NCBI RefSeq assembly: GCF_010501105.1
Contig: NZ_QVMQ01000008.1
Span: 42,616 to 106,615 of the forward strand
Reading direction: 5' to 3'
Length of the DNA: 64,000 bases
DNA from: Dysgonomonas sp. 511
GTDB lineage: Bacteria > Bacteroidota > Bacteroidia > Bacteroidales > Dysgonomonadaceae
Part shown: positions 9,781 through 18,070 of the stretch, in pieces
Position numbering within the stretch: the stretch's first letter is position 1
Layout of the letters: each line of letters starts with the position of its first letter
The notes under the pieces: generated by a model
Told to the model about the DNA's origin: nothing
The model's input: the letters and a program-made list of their open reading frames with translations, nothing else
Database searches by the model: none
Translations under genes and position numbers: made by a program

Positions 9781-10800
9781 TCAATTAGCACTTTCGAATT
9801 GTTCGAGGAAACGTTTGTCATTTTCCGAGAACAGACGCAGGTCGCTCACCCTGTATTTCAAGTTAGTAATACGTTCTATACCCATACCAAGGGCATATCC
9901 GGTATAAACGCGACTGTCTATCCCGCAGCTTTCCAATACATTCGGATCGACCATACCGCATCCTAGTATCTCTACCCAACCTGTATGCTTGCAAAACGGA
10001 CACCCCTTGCCTCCGCAGATATTACACGAAATATCCATCTCGGCACTTGGTTCGGTAAAGGGAAAATATGACGGACGCAGACGTATCTTTGTATCAGCGC
10101 CGAACAACTCTTTCGCCAAAAACAGCAAGGCTTGCTTCAAGTCGGCAAAAGACACATTCTTGTCTATGTATAGTGCCTCTACCTGATGGAAGAAACAATG
10201 TGCACGGTACGATATGGCTTCGTTACGATAGACACGTCCCGGACAAATGATACGGATAGGTGGTTGCTGTTTTTCCATAACCCTAGTCTGCACCGACGAG
10301 GTGTGAGTACGTAAAAGCACTTCGGGATTGCGGGCAATAAAAAATGTATCCTGCATATCGCGGGCCGGATGGTCGTCGGCAAAATTAAGCGCCGAAAATA
10401 CGTGCCAATCATCTTCTATTTCAGGCCCTTCGGCAATGGAGAATCCAAGCTTGCGAAGGATGTCGCAGATTTCCTTCTTCACAATAGAAATCGGATGGCG
10501 TGTACCTAAAGCAATAGGCGCAGCCGTACGCGTAAGGTCTATAGCATCGTCAGACGCCTGATTGTTTTCGAGCGACTCCCTCAGTTGGTTTATTTTATCC
10601 TGAGCCTTTTCTTTCAGCTCGTTTAGCCTCATACCAACTTCGCGTTTCTGGTCTGCCGCCACATTGCGAAAATCATTCATCAAAGCCGACACTTCACCTT
10701 TCTTGCTCAGGTATTTAATGCGCAAAGCCTCTATTTCTTCTGCCTTTGCTGCCTTAAGATTGTCAATTTCAGACAGTAATTGGTTAATCTTGTTAATCAT
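9781..10800 (-). CDS. pheS: phenylalanine--tRNA ligase alpha subunit
   Basis: Catalytic alpha subunit of the class II (alpha-beta)2 phenylalanyl-tRNA synthetase, which charges tRNA-Phe. The 339-residue length is normal. An N-terminal coiled coil (about 1-90) that contacts tRNA is followed by the class II core: HPISIVKKEICDILRKLGF, motif 2 around ICPGRVYRNEAISYRAHCFFHQVEAL, SYFPFTEPSAEMDI, and motif 3 in GYALGMGIERITNLKY. The four cysteines CNICGGKGCPFC (about 258-269) form a zinc-ribbon-like insertion seen in many PheS proteins. The beta subunit gene is not adjacent, which is usual in Bacteroidales. A promoter -7 box lies 36 bp upstream. Confidence 0.97.
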   Translation of the reverse strand: MINKINQLLSEIDNLKAAKAEEIEALRIKYLSKKGEVSALMNDFRNVAADQKREVGMRLNELKEKAQDKINQLRESLENNQASDDAIDLTRTAAPIALGTRHPISIVKKEICDILRKLGFSIAEGPEIEDDWHVFSALNFADDHPARDMQDTFFIARNPEVLLRTHTSSVQTRVMEKQQPPIRIICPGRVYRNEAISYRAHCFFHQVEALYIDKNVSFADLKQALLFLAKELFGADTKIRLRPSYFPFTEPSAEMDISCNICGGKGCPFCKHTGWVEILGCGMVDPNVLESCGIDSRVYTGYALGMGIERITNLKYRVSDLRLFSENDKRFLEQFESAN

Positions 10801-11113
10801 ATATGTTAATTACAATATTTACAAAAAATAAGATACAAAGTTACATCTTTCTTTGCTTTATTCCAGATAAAAGACAGGAAATATTATCATTTATTCTTCC
10901 CTGTCTGCTTCTGAAACTGAAAAAACAGAGCCAAAACTTCTTAATCTCATTTTTTATTGTATCTTTACTTTTCGTTAAAACAAACGTTAAAACGCGAAAC
11001 TGAATTTTGTATATAATATCTTAAACATTACACAAACTAATGGGTTATACTAATGGAGAAACAGATAACCCCATCTGCAAAAGAAAAGAACCTAATTAAA
11101 TAAATAGATTTAA
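10801..11113. other. 313-bp divergent intergenic region
   Basis: Separates divergent pheS and the membrane protein gene at 11114. Apart from the pheS promoter box no gene is supported. A 16-codon ATG frame at 11054-11104 has no distinguishing feature. Confidence 0.5.
10836..10843 (-). promoter_or_regulatory. pheS promoter -7 box
   Basis: On the minus strand TAACTTTG matches the Bacteroidota -7 consensus TAnnTTTG, about 36 bp upstream of the pheS start. The expected -33 region shows only a weak TCTG. The transcript leader would be about 30 nt, too short for an attenuator. Confidence 0.55.
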
Positions 11114-11974
11114 ATGGAAAACAAGAAGAAAATTACCCGTGTAGAAGGTGGAGAAACTTCGTCGGGAAACCCAACTAAAACATTTGTGCCTACTGCCGAA
11201 AGCAAAGGCCGTGCAACGCGCTTACGGTTAATCGCCGGAATACTTTGGTTTCTGGCAATAGCAGCGCAGGTTACAGCAATCATATTCTTATTGAAACCAC
11301 CGGTAAATATGATATTAATCATCGGACTGATTGTTGTCGATCTCATTCTGGTGATTATTGGATCTGTGCTTTGGAAAAAGTCGAACAGGCTCGACCCTGC
11401 TTCCGAAAAGCAAAAATTCAAGTTTTTTATGCAAAACCAACTAGGATTGTTTGCTGCCATAATAGCATTCCTGCCTTTGGTAATTGTAATACTGACAAAT
11501 AAAAATATCGACGGGAAGCAAAAAGCAATATTGGGAAGTATAGCTGCCGTGGCATTGGTTATTGCAGGTATAGTAGGCTACGACTTCAATCCACCGTCGA
11601 TAGAACAATATACAGAAGAAACCAATCGTGTGGAATGGCTGAACAACGGGAACGATTTTGTATATTGGACTAAATCGGGCAAGGTATATCACTTATTCAA
11701 CGATTGTTCTTATATAAATACCAACAAGACCGACGAGATTTTCGAAGGAACAGTAGCCCGGGCGCATGAATTGAAAAATATCAACAGCCTTTGCAGCCGT
11801 TGCGAAAGCAGAGCTATAAAAGAACGTGGACTCGATGAAGGTAAGTATATAAGTACCAAAGAGCACGATCATGTACATGACAGCAGCGATGCTAAAAGTG
11901 CCGAACCTGAAAGCAATGAGGAAGAAGAAGCTGCTCCTGTAGAAAAAAGTGAACAGCCTGCCGACATTGAATAA
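11114..11974 (+). CDS. membrane protein with C-terminal Cys/His metal-site domain
   Basis: 286 residues. A short basic N-terminus is followed by four predicted helices (about 37-56, 62-78, 103-121, 133-150). The soluble part then carries the motif VYWTKSGKVYHLFNDCSYI (about 178-196) and, about 30 residues later, NSLCSRCESRA. This H-x4-C ... C-x2-C arrangement resembles the small Cys-rich modules found in several bacterial membrane and nuclease-like proteins, and may bind zinc. The tail (about 245-286) is acidic and disordered. The gene is alone on its strand, with a strong terminator after it. I do not know its function. Confidence 0.8.
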   Translation: MENKKKITRVEGGETSSGNPTKTFVPTAESKGRATRLRLIAGILWFLAIAAQVTAIIFLLKPPVNMILIIGLIVVDLILVIIGSVLWKKSNRLDPASEKQKFKFFMQNQLGLFAAIIAFLPLVIVILTNKNIDGKQKAILGSIAAVALVIAGIVGYDFNPPSIEQYTEETNRVEWLNNGNDFVYWTKSGKVYHLFNDCSYINTNKTDEIFEGTVARAHELKNINSLCSRCESRAIKERGLDEGKYISTKEHDHVHDSSDAKSAEPESNEEEEAAPVEKSEQPADIE

Positions 11975-11994
11975 ATAATTTGATATAATATAAG

Positions 11995-12028
11995 AGGGGG
12001 CGTGTCAAAACAAAGTGACACGCCCCCT
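11995..12028 (+). terminator. strong intrinsic terminator
   Basis: AGGGGGCGTGTCA (11995-12007) pairs with TGACACGCCCCCT (12016-12028), a perfect 13-bp stem with an eight-base loop, followed by GTATTTTTTT. It ends the gene at 11114-11974 and precedes the convergent gene at 12049. Confidence 0.92.
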
Positions 12029-12048
12029 GTATTTTTTTAACAGATAAT

Positions 12049-13620
12049 CTATTCCTCCGGAAGGCTCTTCCACCGGCGAACGAATACAGAAATACCCGCC
12101 ATAATAATTACCACGACAAATACATTTATCCAGAACATATTAAGAATATCTCGATCGGAAACATTAATAAATATCGCATACGAAAAATAAAGGAGTGGCA
12201 GTAGGCAAGGCACCAGCCAAAGCAATATATTCACATAGATATTCGATCGCCCTTTATTCTTTCTCTCTCCTATCTTATTCATTATCCTGACAAATAAAGC
12301 AACAAAAAGCATTACCCAGAATAGTATAGCAGACATCAACACTATATCTCTCGTACCCCAATCTAAATATTCTATAAGCATTACACCTACCAGGCAAACA
12401 ATGAAAAACAATATGCCTGTGGCAACAAAAGCTACCAGCCAGAACCTACCACCGGTAACACGGACTGCGAAAATAAGAATAGATATAGCCAAAGCGAAAC
12501 AAATACACAATAATAGCATCACCTCCATATCCTGATCGTATTCATAGCATTCTTTTACATGCGAATACCCGCTTGTCAGTTCTGCATGTTGCAAGAAAGG
12601 ATTTCGCTTGATATACCCGGAATGATAATCAACATCTGTATCGTCTATAGGTTCTGTTACAATATTATCGTAGCTGCAATAAGTTGCATTCTTTTCGTAA
12701 TCGTAAGGCTGGTTGTTTTTTATAAAGACCAAACCGTTGACAGGGAAGAATGGTGGTTTATATATCCGCGCAAACCACTTGTCGGGCGTAATATTGATGG
12801 CCATACCATGCTTTTGCTGCAACTCATAAAATCCGGTCATAACAGCCATAATACTGTCTTTGTTCCCCTCGCGAAGCCACTGCTTTACCTGCTCGTATCG
12901 CTGTATTTTTATTGTCGACTCCGGGGATAATATATCAGAACTTACTTCATCGTTGTTTTTATAATAATCGTATAAATACTCCGATCGTTTATAATATAAA
13001 AATGAAGGCCCTATGTATCCTTCTATAGACAGATGATTGCGGGTATAATTCAGCGAATACAAACCGAGATTCAGTGTGTCAGGGTCTAGCTGCATACTAT
13101 CGGGAATGAGAATCATATCATCAATTCCCGGGGAATATGTATACAAAGACATATCATTATCCTCTCCGGGAATCAACACACCAGCTTTGTCCAATAAAGC
13201 CAATGCTTCTTCGGCTTCTGCGAGTGTTGCCGTCGATTTCCATTTAAAGATAGTTCCCTGAGTCAAAGTATATGGTAGCGATGTAATACCAATAGTAATA
13301 ATAAGGATCAGTATCCATTCCAGATAAAGATGTCTTGCCATACGCGGGTATAAAATTTTAAAACCATTGTTCCTGCTGTAGAGAACGAGCCAGCCAACCA
13401 ATATCAAAACAGAAACGAGGATGCAGACAAAGTAAAGCATCTCTTCGTTGTGCATTATGGAATAATAATAGCTGCGATCGAAAGCGTTGTCGGTGGTAAC
13501 ATAGCCGATAACGAAAAAGACCAGATGTGTAGCCAAAAGAATAAGGAGCATCGGCGCCAGTCTTATATTCCAAAGCATGGGGTAATGCAGCAATAAGTAT
13601 TTTTGTATTTTGTTTATCAT
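12049..13620 (-). CDS. multi-spanning membrane protein, likely ABC partner
   Basis: 523-residue membrane protein with about eight helices: two near the N-terminus (about 22-42 and 60-82), one near 100-120, then a large extracytoplasmic loop (about 125-355), and a cluster of helices toward the C-terminus. This two-plus-many layout with a big loop is like ABC-2 type exporter permeases, although no family signature is clear. It begins 14 bp after the stop of the ABC ATPase gene, so the two form one transcription unit and probably one transporter. The substrate is unknown. The protein is not recognisable beyond this. Confidence 0.7.
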   Translation of the reverse strand: MINKIQKYLLLHYPMLWNIRLAPMLLILLATHLVFFVIGYVTTDNAFDRSYYYSIMHNEEMLYFVCILVSVLILVGWLVLYSRNNGFKILYPRMARHLYLEWILILIITIGITSLPYTLTQGTIFKWKSTATLAEAEEALALLDKAGVLIPGEDNDMSLYTYSPGIDDMILIPDSMQLDPDTLNLGLYSLNYTRNHLSIEGYIGPSFLYYKRSEYLYDYYKNNDEVSSDILSPESTIKIQRYEQVKQWLREGNKDSIMAVMTGFYELQQKHGMAINITPDKWFARIYKPPFFPVNGLVFIKNNQPYDYEKNATYCSYDNIVTEPIDDTDVDYHSGYIKRNPFLQHAELTSGYSHVKECYEYDQDMEVMLLLCICFALAISILIFAVRVTGGRFWLVAFVATGILFFIVCLVGVMLIEYLDWGTRDIVLMSAILFWVMLFVALFVRIMNKIGERKNKGRSNIYVNILLWLVPCLLPLLYFSYAIFINVSDRDILNMFWINVFVVVIIMAGISVFVRRWKSLPEE

Positions 13621-13633
13621 AATATCAGCAATT

Positions 13634-14797
13634 TTAAGAAAGGAAAAAACGGCGGGTAGAACTGGATATATTCCTGAAATAATTTACAGGGATTTGTTTA
13701 TCCAAGATTAACCGTAAAAAGTCTTCTTGTGTTATATTCTGGGGGAATGAGGCTACATAAGTGCCACCATTTATCTGCAATCTTTCGATATGTAAAGCAG
13801 CAAAAGCAGCATGCAACTTATCTTGCTGCCAATCCGATTCAAATTCGACAATAAATTTAACTACCTCCGTATAAAGGGCATCCGTATCCTGCGGCAAGTT
13901 GCGGGGCGCACCCTCTTTCAAGAATATCACTTTATCCGATGTCTTCTCCACTTCATAAAGTTGCTGCGAACTCAACACAATACCTACCGGACGAAATAAG
14001 GAAGAAGCGATGTCTTTAAAATCGTCTAATACAACCTGCTGCGCCAATATATCCAGATTGGCAAGAGGTTCGTCTATCAATAGCAGGTGCGGAGTGCGTA
14101 GTAAGGCTCTGGCAAGTTCGAAACGCATCTTATATCCCGACGACAGATTTTTCCATTTATACTGCCTGTATTTACGCAATCCCATACGTGCAACCACCAA
14201 ATCTACCATCAGCAGGTTCTCTTCGCCCGTGATACCATACATAGACGCTGTAAAACGCAGGTTGGACAGCAACGAACCTTGCCAGGAGGCAGTACGCTGC
14301 GGAATATAAATCAGTTTGGAACGCAGGTCGTAGCTATCCCTGTAGGGAAACAGATATTCCAATTTGCCGCCGCTGGGAGCAAGTTCGCCGCACAACGATC
14401 GCAACAGGGTAGTCTTGCCATTACCGTTTTCGCCTACCAGACCGATTATTTCCCCGGATTTCACCTCCATAGAGATAGGCCCTAAGGCGAAAGATGAATT
14501 TTGGTAAGACCTTATAAAATTGTAAGTAGACAAAAGTTGCGTATTATAATAGGCATCTACTGGCTTATCTTTAAGGAATGCATATAATTCGTCTAATAAA
14601 GCGATATATTTTTCATTTTTCTCGCCTACATTGTTCTGATTGGTATCGAGCCAATCGAGAAATTGCGCCATACGTTTATAAAAACGGATATCACCTGTAT
14701 CTAAGGTGAAATCAATCAGGCGTTTGGTTAAGAGTGTATAATTCTCATAATCGACCAATTGCCTGACCTGCTTATACTGTTGTTGCAGAATTGTCAT
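13634..14797 (-). CDS. ABC transporter ATP-binding protein
   Basis: 387-residue ATPase. An unusual N-terminal helical extension (about 1-95) precedes the nucleotide-binding domain: Walker A GENGNGKT (122-129), Q-loop near IPQRTASW, signature LSSGYKMRFELARALL, Walker B LLLIDEPLANLD, and a switch region LSSQQLYEVE. A C-terminal domain of about 110 residues follows. The signature has GY where LSGGQ is usual, which occurs in ABC-2 exporters. The downstream membrane protein is the likely permease. The N-terminal extension has no recognised family and may contact that partner. Confidence 0.88.
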   Translation of the reverse strand: MTILQQQYKQVRQLVDYENYTLLTKRLIDFTLDTGDIRFYKRMAQFLDWLDTNQNNVGEKNEKYIALLDELYAFLKDKPVDAYYNTQLLSTYNFIRSYQNSSFALGPISMEVKSGEIIGLVGENGNGKTTLLRSLCGELAPSGGKLEYLFPYRDSYDLRSKLIYIPQRTASWQGSLLSNLRFTASMYGITGEENLLMVDLVVARMGLRKYRQYKWKNLSSGYKMRFELARALLRTPHLLLIDEPLANLDILAQQVVLDDFKDIASSLFRPVGIVLSSQQLYEVEKTSDKVIFLKEGAPRNLPQDTDALYTEVVKFIVEFESDWQQDKLHAAFAALHIERLQINGGTYVASFPQNITQEDFLRLILDKQIPVNYFRNISSSTRRFFLS

Positions 14798-14878
14798 AGA
14801 GGTAGTTGTGTTATTTTCTGACTAAGAACTGTCTAAACGACAAATATATCTATTTTCCGGGGATATTTCCTAACAGTT

Positions 14879-15050
14879 CAGGGCAAACGCATGAAAAAAT
14901 GATATTCCAGTTTTGACTACTGTAGGGCGAATTGAAAATCGACGGAGGCAATTATCATTCGCCCGCAGATTTTTTCTATTTCGGGCGAATGATAATTCTC
15001 CCCTACAAAGCTCAGAATTGCGTTCGGATAAATTTCATGCGTTTGCCCTG
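14879..15050. mobile_element. MITE-like element, family 2, copy 1
   Basis: Perfect 18-bp terminal inverted repeats CAGGGCAAACGCATGAAA (14879-14896) and its complement (15033-15050) bound a 172-bp non-coding element. Inside are GGGCGAATGATAATTC and CCCTACAAAGCTCAGAATTG, both repeated in the copy at 55195-55288. No transposase is encoded; mobilisation in trans is inferred. Confidence 0.75.
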
Positions 15051-15089
15051 GTGGCAGTTACTAAGTATTGCTGCAAAAATTTGCTACTT

Positions 15090-16649
15090 TTAAAACTGAA
15101 AATATATAAACGGTTGAGGCCCGCTCGATGCCGTAGCAAATATCATCCAGAATATCAGTCCGGCAATAAGTGCTTTTACGAACAAAGGCGTACTGATAAA
15201 GCCCGCTTTCAGCTTATTTACAAAATTCTCAGGCAGGAAGTGCATTACATACCCTATTACCACCAGTATAAATACATTCTGGTAGCCTTCGAGTATCGCC
15301 CACCATTCGTTTGGTGCAAATGTCAGTTGCCCGATATTGGAGATCACATTACCTGCCAGTTCGAAGCTGCCTGCCCGGAAGAATATCCAGCAAAACGCTA
15401 CGAAATGGAATGTTAGCAGGATACAGATAATACGCGTCAGGCGGTTGTCCGGTACTTTGATAAACTGTTTGAAGAAACGCTCGACAACAAGCAACAGCCC
15501 ATGCAATCCGCCCCATATCACAAATTTCCACGAAGCACCATGCCAAAGCCCGCCGATGAGCATAGTCATAAACAAGTTGAAATACGTTCTGAATTTGCCC
15601 TTACGGTTTCCCCCCATCGAGATATACAAATAGTCGCGAAGCCACGACGACAATGATATATGCCAGCGACGCCAAAACTCGGTTATCGACTGCGACTTGT
15701 ATGGAGTGAGAAAGTTGGGCGGTATCTTAAAGCCCATCAGCAGCGAAAGTCCTATCGCCATATCCGAATAACCCGAGAAATCGCAGTATATCTGCAAGGT
15801 ATAGCCGTAAACAGCCATCAGGTTCTCGAACGAGGTATAACTCATCGGCGAATCGAATACACGGTCGACAAAGTTGACGGATATATAATCGGATATAATT
15901 GCTTTCTTTATCAGCCCAATAAGTATCAAAAACATAGCCATTCCAAACTCTTCCTTTGTCAGTCCGAGCTTGTTTTTCATCTGTGGCAAAAAATCTTTTG
16001 CCCTAATGATAGGCCCCGCCACCAATTTAGGGAAAAAAGCTATATAGAAGCAGAAGTCGAGCAACGAGTCGGCAGGTTTCATCTCCCTGCGATAAAGGTC
16101 TACGGCATAGCTTATAGCCTCGAAAACAAAGAAGGATATACCTATCGGCAGAATGATATTCTGAAACGAGAGGTCGCCATGAAATATCGCATTTATATTG
16201 TCGATAAGGAAATTGGTGTACTTAAAGTAGGCAAGCATCAGCAGGTTGCCCACTATAATCAGTATGAGGTATGCCTTTTGTGTCGATTGCCTTTCTGAAT
16301 TGTACATCCTTACAGCAAGCAGATGCGTGGCTACAGCGCAAATGACGAGCAGCACAAAGTAATTGAGGGAAAAATAATATCCGAACAAGTTGATATCCAT
16401 CGTATCGCCCCCTGCCAGATAATAGAAGTAGAGGGAAAATACGATAAGGTATATCTTGCGGAAAGTATCGTGATTTTTACTCAGCACATATACAGTATAT
16501 ACTACAAGGAAAAACCCAAGGAAAAAGGCACTGTTGAACAACAGCCGATGATCGGGGTTGAACACGAAATAGGGTGTTATGTCGTCGATAAGTTTCCCGA
16601 TGAAGTCGGGTAAATAAAAATTGCTAAGGTCGTCAAGTAGTGTTTTCAA
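15090..16649 (-). CDS. MBOAT family membrane O-acyltransferase (AlgI/DltB-like)
   Basis: 519-residue membrane enzyme with around ten to twelve helices that moves an acyl (often acetyl) group across the inner membrane for transfer to a surface polymer. The MBOAT core is clear: GPIIRAKDFLPQMK, then IYCDFSGYSDMAIGLSLLMGF, ITEFWRRWHISLSSWLRDYLYI, and GGLWHGASWKFVIWGGLHG with the conserved catalytic histidine. Length fits the AlgI subgroup. Its start overlaps the stop of the upstream SGNH hydrolase by four bases (ATGA type), and a second SGNH gene lies further upstream, so three genes form a tightly packed operon. By analogy with AlgI/AlgJ/AlgX and PatA/PatB, the SGNH proteins would complete the transfer or edit it. 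Confidence 0.93.
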   Translation of the reverse strand: MKTLLDDLSNFYLPDFIGKLIDDITPYFVFNPDHRLLFNSAFFLGFFLVVYTVYVLSKNHDTFRKIYLIVFSLYFYYLAGGDTMDINLFGYYFSLNYFVLLVICAVATHLLAVRMYNSERQSTQKAYLILIIVGNLLMLAYFKYTNFLIDNINAIFHGDLSFQNIILPIGISFFVFEAISYAVDLYRREMKPADSLLDFCFYIAFFPKLVAGPIIRAKDFLPQMKNKLGLTKEEFGMAMFLILIGLIKKAIISDYISVNFVDRVFDSPMSYTSFENLMAVYGYTLQIYCDFSGYSDMAIGLSLLMGFKIPPNFLTPYKSQSITEFWRRWHISLSSWLRDYLYISMGGNRKGKFRTYFNLFMTMLIGGLWHGASWKFVIWGGLHGLLLVVERFFKQFIKVPDNRLTRIICILLTFHFVAFCWIFFRAGSFELAGNVISNIGQLTFAPNEWWAILEGYQNVFILVVIGYVMHFLPENFVNKLKAGFISTPLFVKALIAGLIFWMIFATASSGPQPFIYFQF

Positions 16650-18067
16650 TTTTCCCTGTTTTTCTTAAAATTAGTATAAGCGTCGATAAAGTCGGATGCA
16701 AAAAGCTGTCCCTGAGCCGAATATCCCCCTGCTGTATAATGCACCTTGTCGCGGGCTATCATGCGGGCATATTCTCCCTTTGCCGATATGCCCGATGCCC
16801 CTCCCATGCGGGTATATAAGTCCCATACAGGCAGGTAGGTCAAGCCCATGAGGGCAATACTATAATCGGATATATAGGTGTTGGTGCGCCCACGGCGAAA
16901 CATCGACGGTGGCGGTGTCATTACCAGCACTATTGCATCTTTGTTCAGTTTTTTTATTTCGTCTACAAATTGTTTCAACTGGAATATGTAATCCGAATCG
17001 GATATTTTGCCGAAAGATTCGTTTGTCCCGAAAGACAGGATGATAAGGTCGGGCTGCAAGATTGGCAGCTGCTTGAAAAACAATGGATATTTGGCATAAT
17101 CCGTTATCTTAGCTCCGTTTACGCCTATCGAGTGATAAATAACGCCCGGGTGGTTGTTTTCTACCACAAAACCATTGAGGTTGTACATAGCCTGTTTTTG
17201 TGCAGGCAATATTGTCACCCTCTCTATAAGGGTATCCGATGTGAAAGATGAATAATATGGTTTCGAAACCAGGTCTGTATATTCCAGGCTGTCTTTCTCT
17301 ATGTTCGATTTAGCAGCTTTGGCCGGCACTACTTTTGTCCTTACAGGTATTTTAAGCCTTCGTCCCGGATGAATTGTATTCGAGCGCAATCCGTTGGCTT
17401 TCTTTATCTGGGCTACTCCGACCTTGTATTTGCGGCTGATAGACGAAAGGCTTTCGCCGCTTCTTACCTTATGCGATTTGTAACCCGAAGCCGTAACGCT
17501 ACCTGCTGCTGATTCGCTGACCAGAGCGTCGGCCGTTACCGAAACCTTATACTGTGGTTCTATGGTAGGGTAGATTATCTTTACGGTATTGAACTCGTAG
17601 CCGTCTGTCGGTGACAATTGCAAGATAAAATCTTCGGCAGACGTATAAAGTGCTATGCCGCTCAGCCCCATACCTACATCTGCCACAGGCGACACATTAA
17701 GCAGGCTGTGCCATCCCGCATTGCTGGTATAGCGTACAAAACGTGGCCCATTGGTACCAATCAACCTGTAGGGAAAAGAGAAGCCAACCCCACCATTGCC
17801 AAATTTCTGCTGCAAAGCCTGGCGTATAGCATTGGTAAAAAAATCAGCCTGGATGTGTGAGTCGCCGATATGCACGATATTCACCTTGCCCTGCTTATTT
17901 TTTTCCAGCTTGAGCAATTTGTCGAAAAGCGGGTTAAGCAAGGCCTGGTTGCTAAAAATATTACCGTCGTCTTTTAAGTCTCCAGGTCTTTCGTGAGAAT
18001 ATATGGCAGCAGCACAAAGTATGTGCAGCAATATGCTTATAACAATTGTTTTGCGAATAAAATTCAT
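16646..18067 (-). CDS. SGNH/GDSL esterase with nested LysM domain
   Basis: Secreted 473-residue protein with a signal peptide (about 1-24). SGNH block I with the nucleophile is HIGDSHIQADF (S70); block III is ILSFGTNESF (347-350, oxyanion Asn); block V is RDKVHYTAGG with D440 and H443. Between blocks I and III, at about 198-243, sits a full LysM module (HKVRSGESLSSISRKYKVG ... HPGRRLKIP). LysM binds peptidoglycan or chitin-like glycans, so the enzyme probably acts at the cell wall as an O-acetyl transferase or esterase with the MBOAT partner. Insertion of LysM inside the catalytic domain, rather than at a terminus, is unusual. It is 3 bp from the upstream SGNH gene. Confidence 0.88.
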   Translation of the reverse strand: MNFIRKTIVISILLHILCAAAIYSHERPGDLKDDGNIFSNQALLNPLFDKLLKLEKNKQGKVNIVHIGDSHIQADFFTNAIRQALQQKFGNGGVGFSFPYRLIGTNGPRFVRYTSNAGWHSLLNVSPVADVGMGLSGIALYTSAEDFILQLSPTDGYEFNTVKIIYPTIEPQYKVSVTADALVSESAAGSVTASGYKSHKVRSGESLSSISRKYKVGVAQIKKANGLRSNTIHPGRRLKIPVRTKVVPAKAAKSNIEKDSLEYTDLVSKPYYSSFTSDTLIERVTILPAQKQAMYNLNGFVVENNHPGVIYHSIGVNGAKITDYAKYPLFFKQLPILQPDLIILSFGTNESFGKISDSDYIFQLKQFVDEIKKLNKDAIVLVMTPPPSMFRRGRTNTYISDYSIALMGLTYLPVWDLYTRMGGASGISAKGEYARMIARDKVHYTAGGYSAQGQLFASDFIDAYTNFKKNREN

Positions 18068-18070
18068 TAA

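Noticed and set aside
11054..11104. 16-codon leader peptide before the membrane protein gene
   Set aside because: No biased codons and no terminator follow it, so there is no sign of attenuation.
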